The notes under the pieces are model-generated. The model was not told where the DNA came from and did no database searches. It was given only the letters and a program-made list of their open reading frames with translations. A stretch of 64,000 bases of DNA. Source: Streptomyces fungicidicus (GTDB lineage Bacteria > Actinomycetota > Actinomycetes > Streptomycetales > Streptomycetaceae). Numbering within the stretch: the first letter of the stretch is position 1; every line of letters begins with the position of its first letter. Shown here in pieces: positions 44,882-52,897 of the stretch. Both the position numbers and the translations under genes were made by a program. The stretch lies in contig NZ_CP023407.1 of the NCBI RefSeq assembly GCF_003665435.1, positions 6,568,501 through 6,632,500 of the forward strand, written 5' to 3'.

Positions 44882-46455
44882 GCGAGCCACACCTTGTCGA
44901 AGCGCGCCCAGTCGAGGGTGTTGGCGGGCGCCTCGGTCCCGACACCCCGCACGGTGCGGGCCGTTCCGATGATCCAGTCGGCGAACCCCCACATCAGGAA
45001 GCCGCCCTCGGCGTGCAGACGGCGCTGCATGCGCTCGTAGACGGCGGCGCGTCCCGTCCGGTCGCGGGTGGACTGGGCCTGCTGGTAGAGGGCGTCGAAG
45101 TCCTTGTGCCGCCACTGGGTGGCGTTGGTGGAGGAGTCGGTGAGCAGCCGCTGGGAGAGGTGCGCCTCGATGGGCATGGCGCCGGAGCGGTAGCAGCACA
45201 GGGTGCCGTTGTCGAGGATGTCGCTCCAGTAGGAGTCCTTGCTGCCCGTCCTCACCTCGACGGTGACCCCGGCCTTCTTCGCCTGGTCGCGGAAGATGCC
45301 GGCGGCCTCGGTGAACCCGGCGGCGACGGGAGAGGTGTCCAGGGTGACCCTCAGGTCCTCGGCGCCGGCCTGCCTCAGCAGGGCGCGGGCCCTGCCGAGG
45401 TCCTGCTCCCGCTGCGGCAGTCCGCCGGCGTAGTACTCGTAGCCCTTGCCGAACAGGTCGTTGCCGACCTCGCCCGCGCCGGACAGGGCGCCCTCGACGA
45501 GTTCCCGGCGGTCGGCGATGAGGAAGAACGCCCGGCGCACCCGAGGGTCGTCGAACGGCGGCCGGTCGGTCTTCATGCAGAACGCCTGCATGGCGCTGCC
45601 CCGCAGCCGCACGATCCCGATCCGCCCCTCGTTCTCGTGGGCGCGGGCGGTGGTGGGGTTCAGCTCGTGGGCGTACTCGATCTGCCCGCCGAGCAGCGCG
45701 TTGATCCGTGCCGACTCCTCGTTCGCCACCAGGAACTCGACCTCGTCGAGGTGCGGGGCGCCCTCCCAGTAGTCGTCGTAGCGGCGGAAGACCGCCGAGC
45801 GGCCCGGCGTGAAGGACACGAAGCGGAACGGCCCGGAGCCGACCGGCGCCGTGTCGAACCCGGTGGCGCCCTCGGGCACGATGTACGCGCCGAACGCGGC
45901 CAGCACGTTGGGGAATTCGGCCGTGGGCCGTTTGAGGACGAACTCGAGGGAGCGTGCGCCGGTGGCGCGGCTGGCGTCGAGGTCGATGGGTTCCAGGGAG
46001 GCCTTGGCGCGGAACGCCCGCTTCGGGTCGGCTATACGGCGGTAGCTGTACAGGACGTCCCGCGCGGTGACGGGTCTGCCGTCGTGGAAGGTGGCCTCGC
46101 GCAGGGTGATCCGCCAGCGGTCCAGCGCCTTGTCGGGCTCCCACTTCTCGGCGAGGCGAGGTTGGGCGGAGAGGTCGGCGCCGTAGTCGGCGAGCTTGTC
46201 GAACAGGGCCTTGGCGCGGGCGACGTCGGCGAACAGGTTGGCGAGGTGCGGGTCGAGGGTCTCGCTCGCGCCGCCGCCCGCGAACGCGGCGCGCAGCCGC
46301 CCGCCCTTCTTCGGGGAGCCGCCGCCCCCGCCGTCGTCGGAACCGGAGCCGCCGCCGCAGCCGGCCAGTGCGAGCGTCCCCGCGCCGGTCGCTGCGAGGA
46401 AGCCGCGGCGGCGCAGCGCGGGAAAGGGGAGGGGGCGGGTCGTGTCGTCGTGCAT
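44878..46455 (-). CDS. Extracellular solute-binding lipoprotein, family 5 (Dpp/Nik/Cnt type)
   Basis: This 525-residue binding protein has an N-terminus that combines a twin-arginine-like RRRGFL with the lipobox LALAGC (Cys33) and a Gly/Ser-rich linker, so it is a likely Tat-exported lipoprotein. The SBP_bac_5 core has EKWEPDKALDRWRITLREAT followed by FHDGRPVTARDVLYSYRR. Family members bind peptides, nickel chelates or opine-type metallophores such as staphylopine. Because it sits in the same operon as an export pump and biosynthetic enzymes, the metal complex of the locus product is a plausible ligand. Confidence 0.88.
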   Translation of the reverse strand: MHDDTTRPLPFPALRRRGFLAATGAGTLALAGCGGGSGSDDGGGGGSPKKGGRLRAAFAGGGASETLDPHLANLFADVARAKALFDKLADYGADLSAQPRLAEKWEPDKALDRWRITLREATFHDGRPVTARDVLYSYRRIADPKRAFRAKASLEPIDLDASRATGARSLEFVLKRPTAEFPNVLAAFGAYIVPEGATGFDTAPVGSGPFRFVSFTPGRSAVFRRYDDYWEGAPHLDEVEFLVANEESARINALLGGQIEYAHELNPTTARAHENEGRIGIVRLRGSAMQAFCMKTDRPPFDDPRVRRAFFLIADRRELVEGALSGAGEVGNDLFGKGYEYYAGGLPQREQDLGRARALLRQAGAEDLRVTLDTSPVAAGFTEAAGIFRDQAKKAGVTVEVRTGSKDSYWSDILDNGTLCCYRSGAMPIEAHLSQRLLTDSSTNATQWRHKDFDALYQQAQSTRDRTGRAAVYERMQRRLHAEGGFLMWGFADWIIGTARTVRGVGTEAPANTLDWARFDKVWLA

Positions 46456-46463
46456 GGGATTCC

Positions 46464-47270
46464 TCAGTGGGTAGTGGTGCCGGTGGGCGGTCCGAGCGGA
46501 CGGGCCACCACGTGCAGCCGGTCGGCGTCGGCGGTACGGCCGGGGAGCAGGCCCTCCCGCCAGGGCGGTTCGGTGCGCGGCCCCGGCCCGTCGTGCAGCT
46601 CCAGGACCTCGAAGCCGTGCGCGGCCAGCAGATGGCGCAGTTCCTGCGGGAACAGCAGCCGCCACGCGGAGCGCTGTTCGACGGGCTCCGACCCGTCGTC
46701 CGCGGTCCACACCCTTCGGCGGCGCAGCAGCTGGTCCGTGCGGTCCACCGTGAGGGTGGTGACGGACCGGTGGACGGTGCCCCGCCAGGCGAACTCCCCG
46801 GCCGTGGGCGTGTCGAGCAGATCGGTGCGGCCGAGGAAGTACGCGCCGTTGCGCATCTCCGCGACGAGCAGTCCGCCCGGGGCCAGGGCGCGGCGGCAGG
46901 ACGACAGGAAGCCGTCGAGCTGGGCGTTGGTGTGGCAGTACAGCAGGGCGCTGTCCAGGCACACCACGGCGTCGAACTCCCCGCGCCCCAGGTCGAAAGC
47001 GTGCAGGTCGGCACGGACGTACCCGGGCCCCGGATGGTGTGCGCGGGCGTGCGCGAGCATGGCCTCGGAGAGGTCCGCGCCGGTCACCTCGCGGCCGGCG
47101 CGGTGCAGCCACGCGGCGTCGCGGCCGGTGCCGCACCCCATGTCCAGCACCCGCCGTCCGGCGCGGTGCCGTCGCAGGCAGTCCTCCGCCCAGCGTCCGG
47201 CCAGCCGGCCGGGGTCGGGGAAACGGGCCTCGTACAGCGCGGGGTTGTCGGTGAGCAGGTTTCCGGTCAT
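46464..47270 (-). CDS. SAM-dependent class I methyltransferase
   Basis: This 268-residue methyltransferase has motif I VLDMGCGTGRDAAWL, motif II EVTGADLSEAML, and DAVVCLDSALLYC as motif IV. It resembles small-molecule N- or O-methyltransferases rather than rRNA enzymes. Its ATG overlaps the MFS stop by 4 nt and it precedes the binding-protein gene by 8 nt. It probably tailors the product of the upstream biosynthetic genes. Confidence 0.85.
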   Translation of the reverse strand: MTGNLLTDNPALYEARFPDPGRLAGRWAEDCLRRHRAGRRVLDMGCGTGRDAAWLHRAGREVTGADLSEAMLAHARAHHPGPGYVRADLHAFDLGRGEFDAVVCLDSALLYCHTNAQLDGFLSSCRRALAPGGLLVAEMRNGAYFLGRTDLLDTPTAGEFAWRGTVHRSVTTLTVDRTDQLLRRRRVWTADDGSEPVEQRSAWRLLFPQELRHLLAAHGFEVLELHDGPGPRTEPPWREGLLPGRTADADRLHVVARPLGPPTGTTTH

Positions 47271-48547
47271 GCCGGGGTCCTTCCTGGTACGGCCGCGGAC
47301 ACGGAGGGCTCCGGTGGCGCGGGCAGCGACCCCAGCCGGCGCAGCCGGACGACACCGAGCGCGGACGCCAGCCCGGTCAGCGCGCAGCACGCCCACGGCA
47401 GCCACGCGGCGCCGCTGTCCCGCCCGGCGTCCATGGACCAGCCGACGAGGGTGTTGCCCAGCGCGGCGGCGACGCCCGAGACGACGTAGAAGATCCCGAA
47501 GCGGGTGCCGGTCAGCTCGGGACGGCCGAAGCCCGGTATCAGCTCCAGCACGAACGGCTGGGCGACCATCACCCCGAGGTGCAGCAGCAGGGCGCCCGCC
47601 AGCACCGGCAGGACGCCCAGCACCGCGCCGGCCACGCCGTCCGGGCTCCCGGACGCGCCCGCGGACAGCGCGGGAGGCAGGAAGGCCAGCCCCATGAGGC
47701 CGAGCCCCGCCGCGATCCAGCGGGCCCTGTCCCCGCGGGGTGCGAGCGCGCGGGTGAGCCGCAGCTGGAGGGTGAGGCCGGCGAGGGCGACGACGAGGAG
47801 GACGAGCCCGGCGGCGCCGTCCCAGCCGGTGGCCCGGCGGGCCCCGTGGGGCAGCAGCAGGTACAGCTGGCTCTCCAGGGTGAACAGACCGGACATGGCG
47901 AGCGCGAAGGCCAGGAAGGCCCGGTTGCCGAGCACCTCCCGCCAGTCGGCGAGCACCCCGCCCCCGCTCGGCCGGACCCGCCGGGCCGGCAGCACCAGGG
48001 CCTGCGCGACGGTGAGGACCGCGAAGATCCCGGCGGCGGTCAGCGCCGCGGCGCGGAAGTCCACGAGCAGCAGCGCGCCGCCCAGCAGCGGCCCGATCAG
48101 CGCGCCCGTCGTGGCGAACACGTTGAACAGGGCGAACGCCTCGGCCCGGCGCTCCTCCGCCTCCTGCGCCACGTAGGCGCGTACGGCCGGGTTGAACAGT
48201 GCCCCCGCCAACCCGCTGAGGACGGACGCGGCGAGCAGCACGCCCAGGTCGTCCCCGAGCGCGAACAGCGCGAACCCGGCGGTGCGCAGCGCGCAGCCGG
48301 CGATGATGACGCCGCGTGCGCCGAGCCGGTCGGAGGCGGAGCCGCCGATCACGAACAGGCCCTGCTGGCTGAGGTTGCGCACCCCGAGGACGACGCCGAC
48401 GACGGCGGCCGACATGCCCAGGTCCTCGGTGAGGTGGGTGGCGAGATAGGGGATGAGCAGATAGAAGCCGGTGTTGACGCCGAGCTGGTTGACGAGCAGC
48501 AGCCGCACGGCGGGCGGGAAGCCGCGTATCTCATGCCAGGTCCGCAC
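47267..48547 (-). CDS. MFS exporter (DHA-like)
   Basis: This 426-residue protein has 12 predicted helices. The MFS loop 2-3 motif is visible as GGSASDRLGARGVIIAG. The pattern is that of small-molecule efflux proteins. It starts at GTG 48547 after GGGAGG, overlapping the epimerase gene by 17 nt. Its position between biosynthesis genes and a dedicated importer parallels CntE and other metallophore exporters, so I infer it secretes the locus product. Confidence 0.85.
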   Translation of the reverse strand: MRTWHEIRGFPPAVRLLLVNQLGVNTGFYLLIPYLATHLTEDLGMSAAVVGVVLGVRNLSQQGLFVIGGSASDRLGARGVIIAGCALRTAGFALFALGDDLGVLLAASVLSGLAGALFNPAVRAYVAQEAEERRAEAFALFNVFATTGALIGPLLGGALLLVDFRAAALTAAGIFAVLTVAQALVLPARRVRPSGGGVLADWREVLGNRAFLAFALAMSGLFTLESQLYLLLPHGARRATGWDGAAGLVLLVVALAGLTLQLRLTRALAPRGDRARWIAAGLGLMGLAFLPPALSAGASGSPDGVAGAVLGVLPVLAGALLLHLGVMVAQPFVLELIPGFGRPELTGTRFGIFYVVSGVAAALGNTLVGWSMDAGRDSGAAWLPWACCALTGLASALGVVRLRRLGSLPAPPEPSVSAAVPGRTPA

Positions 48548-49592
48548 GGCGCGCCTCCCGCCGCTCGACGCCCAGTCCCGGCAGACCGCTCGCCCGCACC
48601 CGGCCGTCCTCGCCGCCGATGCCGCTCCACGGGTCGTGGGCGAGCAGCAGATGCCCGTCCAGGTCGGCCCAGCGCGCCCGGTCGGCGAGGTGCACGGCGG
48701 GCGCGAGCCCCAGGCTGCTGGCGGTGAGACAGCCCAGCATCAGCCGCGTGCCGCTGCCCTCGATCGACTCGGCGATGCGCAGGGCCGCGTGCACCCCTCC
48801 GCACTTGGCGAGTTTGACGTTGACGCCGTGGACGCGGCCGGCCAGCCGGCGTACGTCCTCCAGGTCCACGGCGTCCTCGTCGGCGACGACCGGCAGCGGC
48901 GAGCGCGCGGCCAGCTCCGCCAGGGCCTCCGGGGCACCCGGCGCCAGGGGCTGTTCGACGGCCTCGACGCCCAGTTCCGCGAACCGGGGCAGCAGCGCCC
49001 GGGCCCGCGCCGCGGTCCAGGCGCCGTTGGGGTCGAGGAGCAGCCGGGCGCGGGGCGCGGCGTCGCGGACGGCCCGTACGCGCGCCACGTCGTCCTCGGG
49101 ATCGGGCGTCCCCGCCTTGACCTTGAGCACGCCGAAGCCCTTCGCCACGAGGGAGCGGGCCCGCTCCGCCGCCCGCGCGGGGGAGGTGATGCCGAGGGTG
49201 CGGGCGGTGGCGGCGACCGGGGTGTCCGCGGCGCCCAGGAGCCGGTGGACGGGATGGCCCGCGCGTTTCCCTACGAGGTCCAGCAGCGCCGCCTCGACGG
49301 CGGCGGTCACGGCGGGGGGAGCCGGTTCCCCGGTCGACTCGCCCGTACGCAGCGCCTCCAGGGCCGCTTCGGGGTCGGGGAAGCGGGCCAGGCGACTGCC
49401 CGCGGCGGTGAGGTGGCGTACGAGACCTCCGGTGTCGAGGCGGTAGTAGACGCTGCTGACGGCCTCGCCGTGACCGGTCACGCCGTCGTGCTCGACGCTC
49501 AGCCACACGGCGTCCCGCGCGGCCATCGTCGAACGGGAGATGCGCAGCGGCTCGGTGAGCGCGAGGCGCACGGTGCGCAGACCGGTCTTCAC
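48531..49592 (-). CDS. Dipeptide epimerase-type enolase superfamily enzyme
   Basis: This 353-residue protein has the enolase superfamily capping domain and barrel. Catalytic residues expected of L-Ala-D/L-Glu epimerase-like enzymes are visible: the KxK pair in VLKVKAG (Lys157, Lys159), metal ligands Asp187 (LLDPNG), Glu213 (VEQP) and Asp238 (VVADED), and the second-face Lys in VNVKLAK. The DLD motif (310-312), which in this subgroup holds the substrate alpha-ammonium, is present. It therefore probably epimerises an amino acid or dipeptide-like intermediate. It starts at GTG 49592 and overlaps the PLP-enzyme stop. Confidence 0.85.
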   Translation of the reverse strand: MKTGLRTVRLALTEPLRISRSTMAARDAVWLSVEHDGVTGHGEAVSSVYYRLDTGGLVRHLTAAGSRLARFPDPEAALEALRTGESTGEPAPPAVTAAVEAALLDLVGKRAGHPVHRLLGAADTPVAATARTLGITSPARAAERARSLVAKGFGVLKVKAGTPDPEDDVARVRAVRDAAPRARLLLDPNGAWTAARARALLPRFAELGVEAVEQPLAPGAPEALAELAARSPLPVVADEDAVDLEDVRRLAGRVHGVNVKLAKCGGVHAALRIAESIEGSGTRLMLGCLTASSLGLAPAVHLADRARWADLDGHLLLAHDPWSGIGGEDGRVRASGLPGLGVERREARRADLA

Positions 49593-50674
49593 GGGGTCCC
49601 CCCGGGAGCGGTTTCGAGCGGGTCGGTGACGCGGGTGCAGCGCGCCCAGCCGGTGGCCTCGGCCGCGTACGGGTGCGGGATCTGCACGGGACGGGTGGCC
49701 GCCGCGTCCGGGTCGACGCCGTGCGCGGTGGTGAAGTCGTCGTCGTAGACGGTGCCGAGGTAGCGGTGCGGTCCGTCGGGGAAGACGGTCGCCACGACCG
49801 CGCCGGGGTGGACGCGGGCCGCCCAGGCGGCGACCCGGGCGACCGCGCCGGTGCTCCAGCCGCCGCTGACGAAACTCCCCCGGGCCAGCCGACGGCAGCC
49901 GTCCACCGCCTCGGCCGGGCCGAGCCAGTGCACCTCGTCGAAGGCGTCGTAGGCGACGTTGCGCGGATGAATGCTGCTGCCGAGGCCCCGCATCAGCCGG
50001 GGCCGGGCGGGCTGCCCGAAGATGGTGGAGCCGGTGGAGTCCACACCGATCAGCCGCAGTGCGGGCCAGTGCCGGCGCAGCGGTCCAATGATCCCGGCGC
50101 TGTGCCCGCCGGTCCCCACACTGCACACCAGGACGTCCAAGTGGTCCAGCTGCGCCGCGAGTTCGGCGGCCAGTGAGGCGTACCCGGACGTGTTGTCGGG
50201 GTTGTTGTACTGGTCGGGCCAGTAGGCGTCGGGCAGCCCACCGAGCAGTTCGCGCAGCCGGGCCAGACGCGCCGCCTGCCAGCCGCCCCGGGGCGCGGGC
50301 CGGTCCACGATCTCCAGCCGCACCCCGTACGACCGGAGCAACTGCCGCATCGACGGTTCCAGTTCGCTGTCACCCACCAGGACGACCGGGTGCCCGAGCG
50401 CCTGGCCGGCGAAGGCGAGTCCGACGCCGAGGGTGCCCGAGGTGGACTCCACCACCGGTGCCCCCGGCAGCAGTTCGCCGCGTTCACGGGCGCCCATCAG
50501 CATCGAGACGGCCGCCCGCGCCTTCATCCCGCCCGCGGAGAGCCCTTCGAGTTTGGCCCAGAAGCCGGGGTGCGGCCCGGGCAGCGGGGCGGTGACCCGC
50601 ACGACGGGGGTGCGGCCGAGCAGGGAGAGCAGTTCCGGGCGGGCGGCGGGCCGTACGGCGGCGGTGGCGGTCAC
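49589..50674 (-). CDS. Divergent cysteine synthase-like PLP enzyme
   Basis: This 361-residue fold-type II PLP protein has PLP Lys51 in the sequence SAGGMKARAAV, which departs from the usual GGSVKDR of cysteine synthases. The STSGTLG loop and the phosphate cup SVGTGGHSAG are present. Relatives include SbnA, which makes an aminocarboxyethyl-amino acid in staphyloferrin B synthesis, as well as cysteine and 2,3-diaminopropionate-forming enzymes. No SbnB-like partner dehydrogenase is present here. A beta-replacement that builds a diamine or opine-like ligand is a reasonable guess. It starts at GTG 50674, overlapping the DUF364 gene. Confidence 0.85.
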   Translation of the reverse strand: MTATAAVRPAARPELLSLLGRTPVVRVTAPLPGPHPGFWAKLEGLSAGGMKARAAVSMLMGARERGELLPGAPVVESTSGTLGVGLAFAGQALGHPVVLVGDSELEPSMRQLLRSYGVRLEIVDRPAPRGGWQAARLARLRELLGGLPDAYWPDQYNNPDNTSGYASLAAELAAQLDHLDVLVCSVGTGGHSAGIIGPLRRHWPALRLIGVDSTGSTIFGQPARPRLMRGLGSSIHPRNVAYDAFDEVHWLGPAEAVDGCRRLARGSFVSGGWSTGAVARVAAWAARVHPGAVVATVFPDGPHRYLGTVYDDDFTTAHGVDPDAAATRPVQIPHPYAAEATGWARCTRVTDPLETAPGGTP

Positions 50675-51519
50675 CGGGTGCCTCCCGGCAGGTCGGCGCG
50701 GTAGCGGTGGAGGGTGCCGGGACCGCCGTCCAGCCAGAAGAAGGGGTACGGCTCCGCGCACACCGCGCTCACCCCGTGGCCCAGGAAGCGGGGGAGTACG
50801 GCGCTGCCGGTCTGGGCGAACATCACCAGCTGCTTGCCCGACCGCAGCGCGTGCTCCCGCAGCGGCTCGAAGGTCCCGTTGCCCAGGGTCATCCCGGACA
50901 CCAGCAGCGCGTCGCACCGCCCTGCCGCGGCGAGGGCGTCGGTGACGACCGTCTCGCCCCACTCGGTGACCCCGCCCTTGAGGTCGCACGGGACATAGCC
51001 AAGCCCTCGCGAACGCAGGGCCTCCAAAAGCGAGTTGACCACGCCGACCACGAGCACCGTCGAGCCGGGCGGCAGGACGAGCAGCCCGGCGACGGCCTCG
51101 GCGCGGGCCCGGGACTTCTCCAGCGACGTCCCGGCGGGCAGGGCGACGGGCCGTGCCCCGTGGTCCGGGGTGTGCGGGGTGACGTGCATCAGATACGCGT
51201 CCAGCGCGGCGACCCGCACCGCCGGCACCGGATGCGCCAGCAGCCGGGCCAGGTCCGCGCCCGCGCAGTCCTCCACCGCGCCGTCGGGCAGCGCGCCGGG
51301 CTCGACCGCGCAACTGCCGACGGCCTCGGCCAGCCGCAGGCTGAGCACCTCGTTGCGGTAACCGGTGCCGCGTCCCTCGTGCCGTACGGCCTGCCGGGTG
51401 GTGAACGCCACGGAGATCCGCAGCGCGGCCGGATCCGGTCCCAGCCCGCCGGCGCGGGCGCGCGCCAGCAGTTCGTCGTACGTTGCCGCGCGGGCGGACG
51501 CTGGGGCGGTGCGGCTCAT
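50671..51519 (-). CDS. DUF4213/DUF364 protein (putative heavy-metal chelation family)
   Basis: This is a 282-residue cytosolic protein. The N-terminal half (about 15-125) has the enolase-N-like DUF4213 pattern ending GADLARLLAHPVPAVRVAALDA. The C-terminal half (about 145-275) matches DUF364: GSTVLVVGVVNSLLEAL, DALLVSGMTLGNGTFEPL and VMFAQTGSAVLPRFLGHGV. Known members cluster with metal and anaerobic-cobalamin genes but have no proven reaction, as far as I know. Here it is coupled by 4-nt overlaps to an ATP-grasp ligase and a PLP enzyme, which suggests a biosynthetic or metal-loading role. Confidence 0.83.
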   Translation of the reverse strand: MSRTAPASARAATYDELLARARAGGLGPDPAALRISVAFTTRQAVRHEGRGTGYRNEVLSLRLAEAVGSCAVEPGALPDGAVEDCAGADLARLLAHPVPAVRVAALDAYLMHVTPHTPDHGARPVALPAGTSLEKSRARAEAVAGLLVLPPGSTVLVVGVVNSLLEALRSRGLGYVPCDLKGGVTEWGETVVTDALAAAGRCDALLVSGMTLGNGTFEPLREHALRSGKQLVMFAQTGSAVLPRFLGHGVSAVCAEPYPFFWLDGGPGTLHRYRADLPGGTR

Positions 51520-52772
51520 CGGATCACCAGCCCGGACCGCACCTCGTCGAGCAGGGACTCCACCCGGGCGCGGGCGCCGCTGCCGTCCGGGTCGCCCGCC
51601 ATCACATGCCCCAGGTACTCGTTGTTGCTGCCCGCCGCCTTCACCTGCCGCCCCGGTTCGGCGAGCTGCACCTCGAGAACGTCGGGCGCGGTGCGTACGG
51701 CACCGGCGTCCAGCGCTTCGAGCGTCCCCGCGGTCCCGGGTACGAGGAAGCCGATGGCGGCGCTGCGCAACCCCGTGTCCGTGCGCCGCAGGTCGGGGGC
51801 GCGGCCCAGGGAGACGTCCACGAACGCGGCGGCGAGGTCGACGCCGGTGACGTGCCGTATCAGTTCGGTGATGCGGTTCCCGGCGGGCCGCGGGTTCACC
51901 TCGACCACCCGCGGTCCCGCGGAGGTCAGCTTGATCTCGGTGTGCGCCACCACGCCGTCCGTCAGGCCGAGCGCCTTGAGCGCGCCGAGCGCGGTCTGCT
52001 CGGCGGCCTCGGCGTCCCCGGCGGGCAGGGCGGCGGGGAACATGTGGCCGGTCTCGACGAACGCGGGCGCCCCGCCGACACTCTTGTCGGTCACCCCGAC
52101 GACCTGCACCGCGCCCGCGTGCGACACGGTCTCGACGCTCACCTCCGGGCCGTCCAGCAGCTCTTCGAGCAGCACCGCGGGCGCCCGCCGCTGCCCGCGC
52201 GCGTTCACCGGGAACCCGGCCAGCGCGGCGACGCAGGAGGCGAGTTGCTCCTCGTCGTCCACCCGGCGCACGAACATCCCCGCGCACAGGTCGACGGGCT
52301 TGACCACCAGCGGGTAGCCGATCTCCCGCGCCGCCGCCGCGATCCGCGACCACTCCTCGTGCACCGCGAACCGCGGCCCGGGCACCCCGACGTCGGCCAG
52401 GACCCGGCGGGTGGCGTCCTTGCGGCAGGCGTTCCCCACCGCCTCGGGCGGCGGTCCGGGCAGCCCGAGCCGGGCGGCCGTCAGCGCCACCGTGGGCAGG
52501 TAGTAGTCGCAGGACGTCAGCACCCCGTCGAAGCCCAGCACGGCGTGCAGCCGCTCCACTTGGGGCAGCAGCGCCTCGGTGTCGTTGGTGTCCGCGGTGA
52601 TGACGTTGCGCGCCCCGAGCAGCGGGTGCGCCGCGCCCTCGGGCGCCGAGCGCAGGTAGTGGTGCAGATCGCGGGTGAGGAACGTGAACTCGTGCCCGCC
52701 CTCCCGGATCGCCCGTGGCAGCAGCCTGCTCATCGAACCGACCCAGCTCTCGACCACCAGCAGATGAGCCAC
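51516..52772 (-). CDS. ATP-grasp carboxylate-amine ligase
   Basis: This 418-residue ATP-grasp enzyme has an N-terminal Rossmann-like domain, the ATP-binding Lys in YPLVVKPVDLCAG, and the metal-binding motif VVEVNPRPAGNRI. It is closest in style to L-amino-acid and dipeptide ligases and probably joins two amino-acid-like building blocks through an acyl phosphate. As the first gene of the ten-gene operon it lies directly behind the Fur-family-like box. Its ATG at 52772 is followed without gaps by the DUF364 gene. Confidence 0.87.
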   Translation of the reverse strand: MAHLLVVESWVGSMSRLLPRAIREGGHEFTFLTRDLHHYLRSAPEGAAHPLLGARNVITADTNDTEALLPQVERLHAVLGFDGVLTSCDYYLPTVALTAARLGLPGPPPEAVGNACRKDATRRVLADVGVPGPRFAVHEEWSRIAAAAREIGYPLVVKPVDLCAGMFVRRVDDEEQLASCVAALAGFPVNARGQRRAPAVLLEELLDGPEVSVETVSHAGAVQVVGVTDKSVGGAPAFVETGHMFPAALPAGDAEAAEQTALGALKALGLTDGVVAHTEIKLTSAGPRVVEVNPRPAGNRITELIRHVTGVDLAAAFVDVSLGRAPDLRRTDTGLRSAAIGFLVPGTAGTLEALDAGAVRTAPDVLEVQLAEPGRQVKAAGSNNEYLGHVMAGDPDGSGARARVESLLDEVRSGLVIR

Positions 52773-52834
52773 GGATCCCCTTTTCGCGTCGTCGCCTGTG
52801 ACGCGGCCCCGACACCGGGACCGCGACCGTCGAC

Positions 52835-52864
52835 ACGATATCGGTAATCATTTTCATTGTCAGG
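52835..52864 (-). promoter_or_regulatory. Promoter with Fur-family (probable Zur) box for the metallophore operon
   Basis: On the minus strand CTGACA (52864-52859) and TATCGT (52840-52835) form -35 and -10 elements 18 nt apart. Between and overlapping them is the element GGTAATCATTTTCATTGTC (52843-52861, plus-strand reading). It matches the classical 19-bp Fur-box consensus at 14 positions and contains TGAAAAT-G-ATT on the minus strand, like actinobacterial Zur sites. In Streptomyces iron control uses DmdR/IdeR-type boxes, so zinc (Zur) is the better guess. Binding here would block RNA polymerase. Confidence 0.6.
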
Positions 52865-52897
52865 TACTGTGAGGCCCCCGAACGGAAGGCCCTCACG

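Noticed and set aside
44878..52772. Known zincophore pathways (coelibactin NRPS, staphylopine, EDDS) as a full explanation
   Set aside because: No NRPS modules, nicotianamine-synthase-like CntL, opine dehydrogenase or SbnB-like gene is present, so these match only in part.
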